From positions 496,001 to 560,000 of the forward strand of contig CBDBQH010000001.1 in NCBI GenBank assembly GCA_965208975.1: a stretch of 64,000 nucleotides of DNA, written 5' to 3'. Both the position numbers and the translations under genes were made by a program. Source of the stretch: G963663315 sp965208975. GTDB taxonomy: Bacteria > Pseudomonadota > Gammaproteobacteria > Arenicellales > Poriferihabitantaceae. Below, in pieces: positions 15,978 to 23,832 of the stretch. How positions within the stretch are numbered: position 1 is the first letter of the stretch; each line of letters starts with the position of its first letter. The notes beneath the pieces are model-generated. The model worked only from the letters and a program-made list of their open reading frames with translations. It searched no databases and was not told the DNA's origin.

Positions 15978-17378
15978 ATGCAACCGCTACCCCGCCGAAT
16001 CTGGATACGAAACCCACTGTCGATATTTTCGGACATCCCCGCAAACGGGGGGATTGTGATCGAAGGCGCGGTCATTGCCGAGGCGCTGGATTGCGGCGAG
16101 ACGCCGGCAAAACCCGTAGACGAAACCATTGACGCATCACAATCGGTTGTATTGCCGGGGTTGATCAACACACACCACCACTATTATCAGACCTTGACCC
16201 GGGCTTGCCCCCGAGCGCTGGACAAGGCGCTGTTTCCGTGGTTGAAAAGCCTCTACCCGGTTTGGGCCGGTCTGGATATGGAGATGATAGAGGTGGCCAC
16301 GGAACTGGCGTCTGTGGAACTCTTGTTGTCGGGTTGTACGACCAGCTCAGACCACCATTACCTTTTTCCTGCCAGAGCCGCATCCGCTATTGATGCCCAG
16401 GTGACGGCATTGCGGCGCACCGGGCAACGCGCTGTGCTCACACGCGGCTCCATGAGCCTGGGTGAGAATCAGGGAGGGTTGCCGCCGGTATCTGTGGTAC
16501 AGGAGCGGGACGAGATACTGTCGGACTCGGCGCGACTGATTGACCAGTACCACGAGCCGTTGCCCGGCGCCATGTTACAGATTGCGCTGGCCCCATGCTC
16601 GCCGTTCAGTGTATCGCGGGAGCTGATGATTGAGACGGCTGCGCTGGCGCGGGAACGCGGAGTCCGGCTGCATACTCATTTGGCGGAAACAGAAGAGGAG
16701 AACGCTTTTTGTCAACGTCAGTACGGTATGCGACCGCTGCACTATCTGGAATCTGTTGAATGGCTGGCGGATGATGTCTGGTTGGCCCATGGCATTCATT
16801 TCACAAAGACGGAGATCGGTATGCTGGGGCAGGCGGGCACAGGAATCACTCATTGTCCGAGCTCGAATATGATGCTGGGCTCGGGACAGTGTCGCACCCT
16901 GGAGCTGGAACGCGCGGGGTGTCCACTGGGTCTGGGCGTGGATGGTTCTGCTTCCAACGACAGTTCCAATATGATTCAGGAGGTCAGGCAGGCATTTTTA
17001 TTGCAGAGATTGCGTTATGGCGCGTCATCGGTGAGTCACAAGGATGCGCTGCGTTGGGCGACCGCGGGTTCCGCCGCTTGTCTGGGCAGAGACGACATCG
17101 GCGCCATTGCGCCAGGTATGCAAGCGGACCTGGCGTTGTTTCGATTGGATGAGGTGAATTTTTCCGGTGCTGGTGAGCCGTTGGCGGCGTTGCTCTTGTG
17201 CAATGCCCGGCGCGCCAATGATGTGATGGTGGCGGGGCGCTGGCGGGTGCGGGACGGAGAGATTCCCGACCTTGACCTGCCTGCGCTGATGGCCCGACAT
17301 GGGGAGTTGGCGCACACCCTGCAAGGGTTTTCCGATCAGTCAGGAAGATTCCCGGCCACAGGTTTTTCCTGTGGGTAG
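15978..17378 (+). CDS. 8-oxoguanine deaminase-like amidohydrolase
   Basis: A 466-residue metal-dependent amidohydrolase. The metal ligands are in PGLINTHHHYYQ (HxH type), HTHLAETEEE, AHGIHF and GVDGSASNDSSN. The segment QTLTRACPRALDKALFPWLK is typical of 8-oxoguanine deaminases (Pa0142 type), which convert 8-oxoguanine to urate and ammonia. That product could feed the ureide pathway at the left of the window, although no urate oxidase is present. Start ATG 15978, 50 bases after the oxidoreductase. Confidence 0.85.
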   Translation: MQPLPRRIWIRNPLSIFSDIPANGGIVIEGAVIAEALDCGETPAKPVDETIDASQSVVLPGLINTHHHYYQTLTRACPRALDKALFPWLKSLYPVWAGLDMEMIEVATELASVELLLSGCTTSSDHHYLFPARAASAIDAQVTALRRTGQRAVLTRGSMSLGENQGGLPPVSVVQERDEILSDSARLIDQYHEPLPGAMLQIALAPCSPFSVSRELMIETAALARERGVRLHTHLAETEEENAFCQRQYGMRPLHYLESVEWLADDVWLAHGIHFTKTEIGMLGQAGTGITHCPSSNMMLGSGQCRTLELERAGCPLGLGVDGSASNDSSNMIQEVRQAFLLQRLRYGASSVSHKDALRWATAGSAACLGRDDIGAIAPGMQADLALFRLDEVNFSGAGEPLAALLLCNARRANDVMVAGRWRVRDGEIPDLDLPALMARHGELAHTLQGFSDQSGRFPATGFSCG

Positions 17379-17415
17379 CCCACGGAATTTATTGATCGGG
17401 CGAGCCATCCGGAGA

Positions 17416-17492
17416 TGGCGTCCCCAAGGGGATTCGAACCCCTGTTGCCGCCGTGAAAGGGCGATGTCCTAGGCCGACTAGACGATGGGGAC
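17416..17492 (-). tRNA. tRNA-Glu (TTC)
   Basis: Reading the minus strand, GTCCCCA pairs with TGGGGAC in the acceptor stem, the anticodon loop is CTTTCAC (anticodon TTC), and the T loop is GGTTCGAATCC. The discriminator G and an encoded CCA follow. Length is 77 with CCA. It is transcribed away from the tRNA-Ala located 75 bases upstream, probably as one transcript. Confidence 0.95.
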
Positions 17493-17566
17493 AACAAGAC
17501 TATCTCAGACTGAAAACATCAGTCATTTCTCTCTTCAAGAACCAGCGCCGGGGCGCCCGGCGAGGC

Positions 17567-17642
17567 TGGTGGAGCCAGGCGGGATCGAACCGCCGACCTC
17601 AACACTGCCAGTGTTGCGCTCTCCCGGCTGAGCTATGGCCCC
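17567..17642 (-). tRNA. tRNA-Ala (GGC)
   Basis: Minus-strand sequence beginning GGGGCCATAGCTCAGC, anticodon loop CTGGCAG (anticodon GGC), T loop GGTTCGATCC, discriminator A and encoded CCA. The acceptor stem has the G3-U70 wobble pair that defines alanine tRNAs. Tandem with tRNA-Glu and near gltX, an order seen in other gammaproteobacteria. Confidence 0.96.
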
Positions 17643-17684
17643 GAAGATGTCGCGTATTCTAAAGCCACAGCAATGGTTGATCAA

Positions 17685-17815
17685 GAATTTTTAATACAGA
17701 ATTTAATACAGAATTTAATACAGAATTTAATACAGAATTTAATACAGAATTTAATACAGAATTTAATACAGAATTTAATACAGGATTTAATACAGGATTT
17801 AATACAGGATTTTTA
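17685..17815. repeat. 12-bp tandem repeat (about 11 copies)
   Basis: The unit GAATTTAATACA repeats head to tail about eight times; the last three copies read GGATTTAATACA, and both ends have an expanded T run. It lies 43 bases upstream of the tRNA-Ala 5' end and before the symporter, with no coding frame around it. The rest of 17816-17978 shows no recognisable element apart from the symporter ribosome site. Confidence 0.9.
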
Positions 17816-17978
17816 ATATAGTGTAGTTATGTTTGTATCATGTGAAAAATCAAGCTAATATCAGGAAAAATCACTGCAACCTGTCATCTGGTTCAGTTTG
17901 TATCGGCGATGAGCGATCAGTATGTCGGTTCTGTAACTTCAGGTGATCCGGTTGTGACAACTACTTGAGGGTAATATC

Positions 17979-19367
17979 ATGGAACAATTGAATTCAATTA
18001 TCAGCTCCATCAATGCGTTTGCCTGGGGGCCTCCGATGCTGGGCATGCTGGGGGTGACCGGGGTTCTGCTCACCCTCGGCCTGGTATTCATGCCCTGGCG
18101 CAAGGTCGTGTACGGTTTTCGGATTCTGTTTGATAAAAGCGCCCCGCAAGGAGAAGGGGAAGTCAAACCGTTCAATGCCCTGATGACAGCATTATCCGCG
18201 ACGGTGGGAACCGGGAATATCGCGGGCGTGGCGACCGCGATCGCGCTGGGTGGCCCCGGCGCTATTTTTTACATGTGGGTGATTGCTCTGTTCGGTATGG
18301 CCACCAAGTATGCTGAGGCCGTGTGCGCGGTCACCTATCGGGAGGTGGATGGCGAAGGCAAATATGTCGGTGGGCCGATGTACTATCTGCGTAATGGCGT
18401 GGGCGCCTTTGCGCCGGAACTTGGCAAATGGTTGGGATTGCTGTTCGCAATTTTCGGCGCAGTGGCGGCATTCGGGATCGGCAACGCCGTGCAGGTCAAT
18501 TCAATGGCGGCAGCGCTGGATTCCAGCTTCAATCTGCCGACCTGGATTACAGGCATTATTGTTGCGGTACTGGTTGCGTTCGTGATTCTCGGAGGTATTC
18601 GCCGGATCGGTGATGTCGCCGGGAAACTCGTACCGACTATGATCGTCTTGTATATTGGCGCGGCGCTGATCGTTATCCTGATAAACATCAGCAAGGTTCC
18701 GGAGGCATTCGGCTTGATTTTTTATCATGCGTTCAATCCGGCGGCGGCCGCCGGTGGCTTTGCCGGGGCTGCGGTTGCAGCGGCGATTCGATTCGGTGTG
18801 GCGCGCGGTGTATTCTCGAATGAGTCAGGTCTTGGTTCCGCCGCGATCGCACACGCCGCAGCTCAAACCAACAACCCGGTGCGACAGGGAATTATCGCAA
18901 TGCTGGGCACATTCATTGATACGCTGGTGGTTTGCACCATGACCGCTTTGGTGATCATCACTTCAGGAATGTGGACGGCGATGGGAGCGGATGGCATGGG
19001 ACTGACGGGAGTTGTTCTTACCTCCGAAAGTTTCGCGAACAGCATTAGCGGCGGTCAGTACATTGTCACGATAGCGCTGGTGGTTTTCGCCTTCACGACG
19101 ATCCTCGGCTGGTCCTATTATGGTGAAAGATGCTGGCAGTATCTGTTCAGTGAAAAGAGCCTGTTGATCTATCGGGTATTATGGGTACTGGCAGCGCTTG
19201 GTTTTGCCAGCGTCAAAGTGGATTTCGTCTGGAATCTGTCGGACACTCTCAACGGGTTGATGGCGGTTCCCAACCTGATTGGCCTGCTCTTGCTCGCTCC
19301 AGTGGTTTTCAAGGTGACCCGCGAGTACTTTGACAAGGAAGGTACTCCACTGTCCCGGACTGGCTGA
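17979..19367 (+). CDS. Alanine/glycine:cation symporter (AGCS family)
   Basis: A 462-residue inner-membrane sodium-coupled importer of alanine or glycine, with about ten membrane segments. Family signatures seen: FNALMTALSATVGTGNIAGV (about residues 66-85), VGGPMYYLRNG, RGVFSNESGLGSAAIAHAAA and TTILGWSYYGERCWQYLF. Full family length. ATG 17979 follows GAGGG at good spacing. It ends at a bidirectional terminator shared with gltX. No glycine riboswitch was recognised upstream. Confidence 0.93.
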   Translation: MEQLNSIISSINAFAWGPPMLGMLGVTGVLLTLGLVFMPWRKVVYGFRILFDKSAPQGEGEVKPFNALMTALSATVGTGNIAGVATAIALGGPGAIFYMWVIALFGMATKYAEAVCAVTYREVDGEGKYVGGPMYYLRNGVGAFAPELGKWLGLLFAIFGAVAAFGIGNAVQVNSMAAALDSSFNLPTWITGIIVAVLVAFVILGGIRRIGDVAGKLVPTMIVLYIGAALIVILINISKVPEAFGLIFYHAFNPAAAAGGFAGAAVAAAIRFGVARGVFSNESGLGSAAIAHAAAQTNNPVRQGIIAMLGTFIDTLVVCTMTALVIITSGMWTAMGADGMGLTGVVLTSESFANSISGGQYIVTIALVVFAFTTILGWSYYGERCWQYLFSEKSLLIYRVLWVLAALGFASVKVDFVWNLSDTLNGLMAVPNLIGLLLLAPVVFKVTREYFDKEGTPLSRTG

Positions 19368-19420
19368 GCGCAGGCGTCAAACCAATCAGTCCAGTGAGAT
19401 TGTACTGATTTTCAGTAAAT

Positions 19421-19449
19421 AAAAAGGCCGGGGGTTGCCCGGCCTTTTT
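19421..19449. terminator. Bidirectional rho-independent terminator
   Basis: AAAAAGGCCGGG and CCCGGCCTTTTT form a 12-bp stem around GGTTG between the convergent symporter and gltX genes. The A and T runs serve as the U tract on either strand. Confidence 0.92.
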
Positions 19450-19458
19450 ATGGATTGT

Positions 19459-20883
19459 TCAGACCATTTCCGGGAACAGCCGGATTGCTTTTTCAATTCG
19501 CCGCAAGGACCGAGCCTTTCCCACCAGCCATAGTGTCTGGTCAATGGAAGGCGTAGCGGCTGACCCGGATACCGCAATCCGAAGCGGTTGGGCAACTTCA
19601 GGGAAACGGATTCCCTGTTCAGAGACAAACGATTTGATAGCGCGGTTGATTTCAGCGCTATTCCAGTCCCTCAGCGCTTCCAGTTTGGTCATTACCCGTG
19701 ACAGAATCCCGCTGGTCGCCCCGTTTACATGTTTGTCTACGGATTGCGGGTCATATTGATCAAAGCCAGTGTACAGATAAAGAACCTTGTCGGTCATTTC
19801 TTCCAGGGTTTGTGCCCGCTGGCGCATGACTTCAATGACTTCGCTCATCTTCGGCCCATTGGATAATCCGATTCCCCGTTGGTTGAGACGCCTGGATATT
19901 TCGCCGGCCAACAGGGTGGGGTCCATTGCCAGAATATATTGCTGATTCATCCATAACAGCTTGTCCAGGTCGAAAGTAGCCGGAGATTTGCTGATTTTAT
20001 CAATGTCGAACCATTCGATCATTTCGTCAATGTCGAATATCTCCTGGTCACCATGGGACCAGCCCAGCCGCACCAGATAGTTGATCAGGGCGGATGGAAG
20101 GATGCCCATGTCACGATATTCAAGAACGCTGACGGCGCCATGACGCTTTGAAAGACGCTGTCCGTCTTCTCCCAGAATCAACGGTACATGGGCGTAGACC
20201 GGCAAAGACGCTTCCAGCGCTTCCAGGATGTTTATCTGTCGTGGAGTGTTATTGATATGATCTTCTCCCCTGATCACATGGGTCACTCCCATATCCATGT
20301 CGTCGACGACAGCCGCCAGGTTGTAAGTAGGCATGCCGTCGCTACGCGCAATGATCAGGTCATCCAGTTCACTATTGGCGAACTCCACCCGGCGCCGGAT
20401 TACATCATTAAATACGACCGAACCCTGTCGCGGGTTCCTGAATCGAACCACAGTGGATTCGCCGGTATCAGGATTCAGTTGCCGCTCCCTGCAATGACCA
20501 TCGTATCTCGGTTTTTCTCCCCGTCCGCGCTGTAATTCCCGAATTTGCTCCAGCCGCTCTTTGCTGCATGAGCAATGATAGGCTTTGCCCTGGTCAAGCA
20601 ATTGCCCAATGACATCCCGGTATCGAGCCAGTCGCCCGGTCTGGTAGTAAGCTCCCTGGTCCCAGGTCAATCCCATCCATTTCATCGAATCCAGAATCGT
20701 ATCAATGGCTTTTCGTGTGGAGCGGGCGCGGTCCGTATCTTCGATACGCAACACCATCTCGCCTCCGGTTTTCCTGGCATATAACCAGTTGAACAGGGCG
20801 GTTCGGGCACCCCCGATATGAAGCTCCCCGGTGGGGCTCGGAGGGAATCGGGTAATGGTCTGCATGATGTGTGTGCCGGTCAA
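19459..20883 (-). CDS. gltX: Glutamyl-tRNA synthetase
   Basis: Class I synthetase (474 residues) charging tRNA-Glu. RFPPSPTGELHIGGARTA carries the HIGH-type motif and RLSKRHGAVSV the KMSKS-type motif. A Cys cluster (CSCSK, then YDGHC) suggests the zinc-binding insert. The TTG at 20883 is chosen because AGGA, overlapping the dapD stop, sits four bases upstream; the conserved Met six residues later (20865) is the alternative. It follows dapD by six bases, so translation is probably coupled. The cognate tRNA-Glu gene is 2 kb away. Confidence 0.95.
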   Translation of the reverse strand: MTGTHIMQTITRFPPSPTGELHIGGARTALFNWLYARKTGGEMVLRIEDTDRARSTRKAIDTILDSMKWMGLTWDQGAYYQTGRLARYRDVIGQLLDQGKAYHCSCSKERLEQIRELQRGRGEKPRYDGHCRERQLNPDTGESTVVRFRNPRQGSVVFNDVIRRRVEFANSELDDLIIARSDGMPTYNLAAVVDDMDMGVTHVIRGEDHINNTPRQINILEALEASLPVYAHVPLILGEDGQRLSKRHGAVSVLEYRDMGILPSALINYLVRLGWSHGDQEIFDIDEMIEWFDIDKISKSPATFDLDKLLWMNQQYILAMDPTLLAGEISRRLNQRGIGLSNGPKMSEVIEVMRQRAQTLEEMTDKVLYLYTGFDQYDPQSVDKHVNGATSGILSRVMTKLEALRDWNSAEINRAIKSFVSEQGIRFPEVAQPLRIAVSGSAATPSIDQTLWLVGKARSLRRIEKAIRLFPEMV

Positions 20884-20889
20884 AACATC

Positions 20890-21711
20890 CTATATTCCAC
20901 GGAGAAGCTCATTGATTCCCACCTTGTTTCGGGTTCTCTCATCGACGGTTTTGACGATAACGGCACAGTACAGGCTGTGGCTGCCATCCTTTGCCGGGAT
21001 TGACCCGGAAACCACAACCGAGCCGGGTGGCACATAACCGTAGCTGATTTCATTCGTTTCCCGGTTCAAAATGCGAGTGCTTTGGCCGATGTATACGCCC
21101 ATGGATATGACGGCGCCTTTGCCGATGATCACGCCTTCGACAATTTCACTGCGCGCGCCGATGAAACAATCGTCTTCAATTATGGTCGGTGACGCTTGCA
21201 GGGGTTCCAGGACGCCGCCGATCCCGACGCCGCCTGACAAATGAACGTTCGCGCCGATTTGAGCGCATGAGCCAACGGTTGCCCAGGTATCCACCATCGT
21301 GCCGGCGCCGACCCAGGCGCCGATATTGACGTAGCTTGGCATCAATACCACATTTTCGGCAATGTACGCGCCTCTTCGCACCGTGGCTGGCGGCACAACC
21401 CGGAAACCGCAGCGGGAGAAATCGTCGTCGGTATACTGGCTGAATTTGGTGGCGACCTTGTCGTAGTATCGGGTGGCGCCATCGACGATCATTTGGTTTT
21501 CTTCTATCCTGAAGGATAGAAGAACGGCCATTTTAAGCCACTGGTTGACCTTCCAGCCACCCTGATCCGGCTCAGCCACACGGGCTTCACCGTGATCAAG
21601 CAATGCAATGGACTGATTGATTGCGGTTTTCAGTTCCGGCCCCGCATTCTGTGGGGTGATTTCCGAGCGGCGTTCCCAGGCCCGGATTATGGTTTGTTCA
21701 AGATGGTTCAT
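20890..21711 (-). CDS. dapD: 2,3,4,5-tetrahydropyridine-2,6-dicarboxylate N-succinyltransferase
   Basis: A 273-residue left-handed beta-helix enzyme that succinylates tetrahydrodipicolinate in the lysine/meso-diaminopimelate pathway, needed for cell wall synthesis. Near-universal family blocks are present: LKKAVLL-like LKMAVLLSFRI, FRVVPPATVR, MPSYVNIGAWVGAGTMVDTW, VGSCAQIG, GGVLEPLQA and the C-terminal KVGINELLR. ATG 21711 matches the family N-terminus (ERRSEITP); upstream starts at 21720 and 21780 would add residues not seen in relatives. It lies after ccmI and just before gltX. Confidence 0.96.
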   Translation of the reverse strand: MNHLEQTIIRAWERRSEITPQNAGPELKTAINQSIALLDHGEARVAEPDQGGWKVNQWLKMAVLLSFRIEENQMIVDGATRYYDKVATKFSQYTDDDFSRCGFRVVPPATVRRGAYIAENVVLMPSYVNIGAWVGAGTMVDTWATVGSCAQIGANVHLSGGVGIGGVLEPLQASPTIIEDDCFIGARSEIVEGVIIGKGAVISMGVYIGQSTRILNRETNEISYGYVPPGSVVVSGSIPAKDGSHSLYCAVIVKTVDERTRNKVGINELLRGI

Positions 21712-21769
21712 GGTGAGCATATACGGCAGAGGTTTTACAGGCGCGATTATAAGACATAAATCGGTCTGT

Positions 21770-22690
21770 TTATTCGACAATTTCCTTTTTAATCATCCAC
21801 TTGACAGACTGGTCGGAATCATCCAACGCCCGCTCTTCGACGGAGCCGCTGGTGGCGCTTCTTTTTATCAGTTCGTCCACCCGGTCAATTGATTCCGGTT
21901 TGTCTTTAAGCAGTGGCTTTAAGCGGCGAAAGTAGTGGAGCGCTTCAGCGTGATTGCCGAGGTTCTGGGCGCCAAGCCCCGCTATCCACAATGCGCTCGT
22001 GTGGAACGGGTCAATCGACAGGGCTTTTTCGATTTGTTTTTTTGCGCCGGGGGTATAACTTCCGGTGTGCAGGATTGAAGCGTCAGCCCAGGCGGTCAAC
22101 AGGTCAGGATTGCCGACGACAAGCCGGTTGAGTTCCGCATAGGCGTTCTCCGCCTTGGCGTAGTTGCCGATTCCCATATACGTTGTGGCGGCCAGCTCCC
22201 AGCCTTTCGGGTTGTCCGGGTCTTCGGCAATTTTTTGTTCGAGTTGATCCAGCAAGGTATGAATGTCAGGTGGCGCTCCCGGGTTCAGGCTATCCGCCAT
22301 CAGAGGATTGAGGGTGTCGGCAAATTGCGGGCTGCCGACCCAACTGTAGACGATCAGGCTGGCAACGGGAATCATCAAGAGCAACGCCATATTCGAGACA
22401 GCCGAAACCGTCATTGATCTTTTCCCGGAATGGCCCTGATTCTGTAGATCATCCAACAGCGCGGCCTGTAACTCCTGTTCGGCTGCTATTCGATCCTGGT
22501 TGTTTTCGAGATGTTGCCGGACTTCATCCATTCGACTCTTCGTGATCTCGATATTCATTTGATTGGCAAGTTCCTGGTTCTCCCGCTCCATGCTGCCCGG
22601 TTTTCGGGAGGGGCTTGTGAGCAGGGACGGCAAAACAATCGCGATGGGCACGGCGGTAATGACCAGCGCAAACAGATAAAACAGAATCAT
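21770..22690 (-). CDS. ccmI: Cytochrome c biogenesis protein CcmI
   Basis: A 306-residue membrane protein. The first membrane helix is at residues 1-20, a second near 98-120, and the periplasmic C-terminal part holds TPR units (GWELAATTYMGIGNYAKAEN and following). It chaperones apocytochrome c for haem ligation together with CcmH and CcmF. ATG 22690 overlaps the ccmH stop (ATGA). It is the last gene of the ccm operon. Confidence 0.9.
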   Translation of the reverse strand: MILFYLFALVITAVPIAIVLPSLLTSPSRKPGSMERENQELANQMNIEITKSRMDEVRQHLENNQDRIAAEQELQAALLDDLQNQGHSGKRSMTVSAVSNMALLLMIPVASLIVYSWVGSPQFADTLNPLMADSLNPGAPPDIHTLLDQLEQKIAEDPDNPKGWELAATTYMGIGNYAKAENAYAELNRLVVGNPDLLTAWADASILHTGSYTPGAKKQIEKALSIDPFHTSALWIAGLGAQNLGNHAEALHYFRRLKPLLKDKPESIDRVDELIKRSATSGSVEERALDDSDQSVKWMIKKEIVE

Positions 22691-23157
22691 TTCCCGTACC
22701 GATTCAATAATGATTTCACCTGTTGCAACTGCTCGTCAGAGAGAATGGCCGGGTTGGCTCTCGCGCCGGGGCGGACTCGAAGCCAGGCTACGAAAACGAT
22801 CACGAGCAGTAGCGCGAACGGAGATAACCACAAAACAGCAGTCGTACTTTTGAATGGTGGCCGATACAGGACAAAGTCGCCGTATCGGCTGACCATATAC
22901 TCGACTACTTCTTCCCGGCTGTTTCCGGCGCGCACCATTTCTTCGGTTTTGGAGCGCAGATCCCGGGCGAGGTCGGCGTTTGAGTCGGCCAGATTCTGGT
23001 TCTGGCATACCAGACAGCGCAGTTCGGCCAACAGGTCCTGATAAAGCTCTCTTTGCTCAGGCCGGTCGAACGGGGCCAGTTCAGCTTGAGCATAACCCGG
23101 GGCGTTGGACATGAGCAGCAGGGCCACAGACCAGAACAACCATTTGGTCAATTTCAT
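22687..23157 (-). CDS. ccmH: Cytochrome c maturation protein CcmH (short, thiol-active)
   Basis: A 156-residue membrane-anchored periplasmic protein that keeps apocytochrome haem-binding cysteines reduced. It has a signal segment (residues 1-24), the redox motif LRCLVCQNQNLADSNA and a C-terminal membrane helix (LWLSPFALLLVIVFVAWL). ATG 23157 begins MKLTKWLFW. A copy of the start-codon region occurs at 23288-23299, where it overlaps the ccmG stop. So the gene originally followed ccmG directly and has been pushed 130 bp away by a repeat element. Confidence 0.93.
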   Translation of the reverse strand: MKLTKWLFWSVALLLMSNAPGYAQAELAPFDRPEQRELYQDLLAELRCLVCQNQNLADSNADLARDLRSKTEEMVRAGNSREEVVEYMVSRYGDFVLYRPPFKSTTAVLWLSPFALLLVIVFVAWLRVRPGARANPAILSDEQLQQVKSLLNRYGK

Positions 23158-23287
23158 ATCCCCACTCAATGTAACATGGTGGATTCCCGCCTGCGCGGGA
23201 ATGACGGGAGTCGCTGGATCGCTTTCATATCCCCGCTTGCTGTAACATTATGGAGCCTCGCATTTGCGGGAATGACGGGAGTCGCCG
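23158..23287. repeat. REP-like insertion between ccmG and ccmH
   Basis: A 130-bp insertion holding two related units, each with GCGGGAATGACGGGAGTCGC; the first forms the stem ATTCCCGC/GCGGGAAT. It is flanked by a 12-bp direct repeat, GGTCAATTTCAT (23146-23157 and 23288-23299), which on the minus strand is the ATGAAATTGACC start of ccmH. The two units also share TTTCATATCCCC, so there is an internal tandem duplication of about 70 bp. Confidence 0.8.
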
Positions 23288-23295
23288 GGTCAATT

Positions 23296-23829
23296 TCATG
23301 TCTCCTGCCGCAAGCGGTGAATCAGGGGCTTGATTTGCTCGGTCAGCCCGGTTTCACTGAGCGGCCCGACATGCTTGTAACGAATCACGCCTTTCCGGTC
23401 AATGACGAAGGTTTCCGGAACGCCGTATACGCCATAGTCGATAGCGATATTACCTTCGGGGTCAATGGCGATTGCATGATATGGGTTGCCGAACTTTTCG
23501 AGCCAGTTTTTGGCGTCGGCTGGATGATCCTTGTAGTTTAGTCCGACGATATGGACCGCCTGTTCGCGGTGTAGCCCGATCAGTAACGGATGCTCATCGC
23601 GGCAGGCGATGCACCATGATGCCCAGACATTGAGCAGCCAGACCCTGCCTTTCAATGCTTCGCTGGTCAGCCGGGGTTGTGGCGCGAAAAGTGTCGGGGC
23701 GCTGAATGCGGGGGCCGGCTTGCCAATAAAGGGGGAAGGTACGAGACCGGGGTCCCGATTCAACCCGACCGCCAGAAAGCCCACGATCAGAACAAAGACG
23801 GCAAACGGGAAAAGCGCCAGACGAAGCAA
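23296..23829 (-). CDS. ccmG: Thiol:disulfide interchange protein CcmG/DsbE
   Basis: A 177-residue thioredoxin-fold protein anchored by an N-terminal helix (residues 1-22), reducing apocytochrome or CcmH disulfides in the periplasm. The active site is WASWCIACRDEHP (the usual middle residues are Pro-Thr, here Ile-Ala). The cis-Pro loop is GVYGVPETFVID. The start is TTG 23829 with GGGAG upstream, three bases after the ccmF stop. The stop (TGA) overlaps an ATG that was probably the ancestral ccmH start. Confidence 0.92.
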   Translation of the reverse strand: MLRLALFPFAVFVLIVGFLAVGLNRDPGLVPSPFIGKPAPAFSAPTLFAPQPRLTSEALKGRVWLLNVWASWCIACRDEHPLLIGLHREQAVHIVGLNYKDHPADAKNWLEKFGNPYHAIAIDPEGNIAIDYGVYGVPETFVIDRKGVIRYKHVGPLSETGLTEQIKPLIHRLRQET

Positions 23830-23832
23830 CGC

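Noticed and set aside
17685..17815. Iterons of a replication origin or a CRISPR array
   Set aside because: The units are contiguous with no spacers, and no replication gene or DnaA boxes were seen nearby.
17816..17978. Glycine riboswitch before the symporter
   Set aside because: I could not find the conserved core or paired stems; only a ribosome site is visible.
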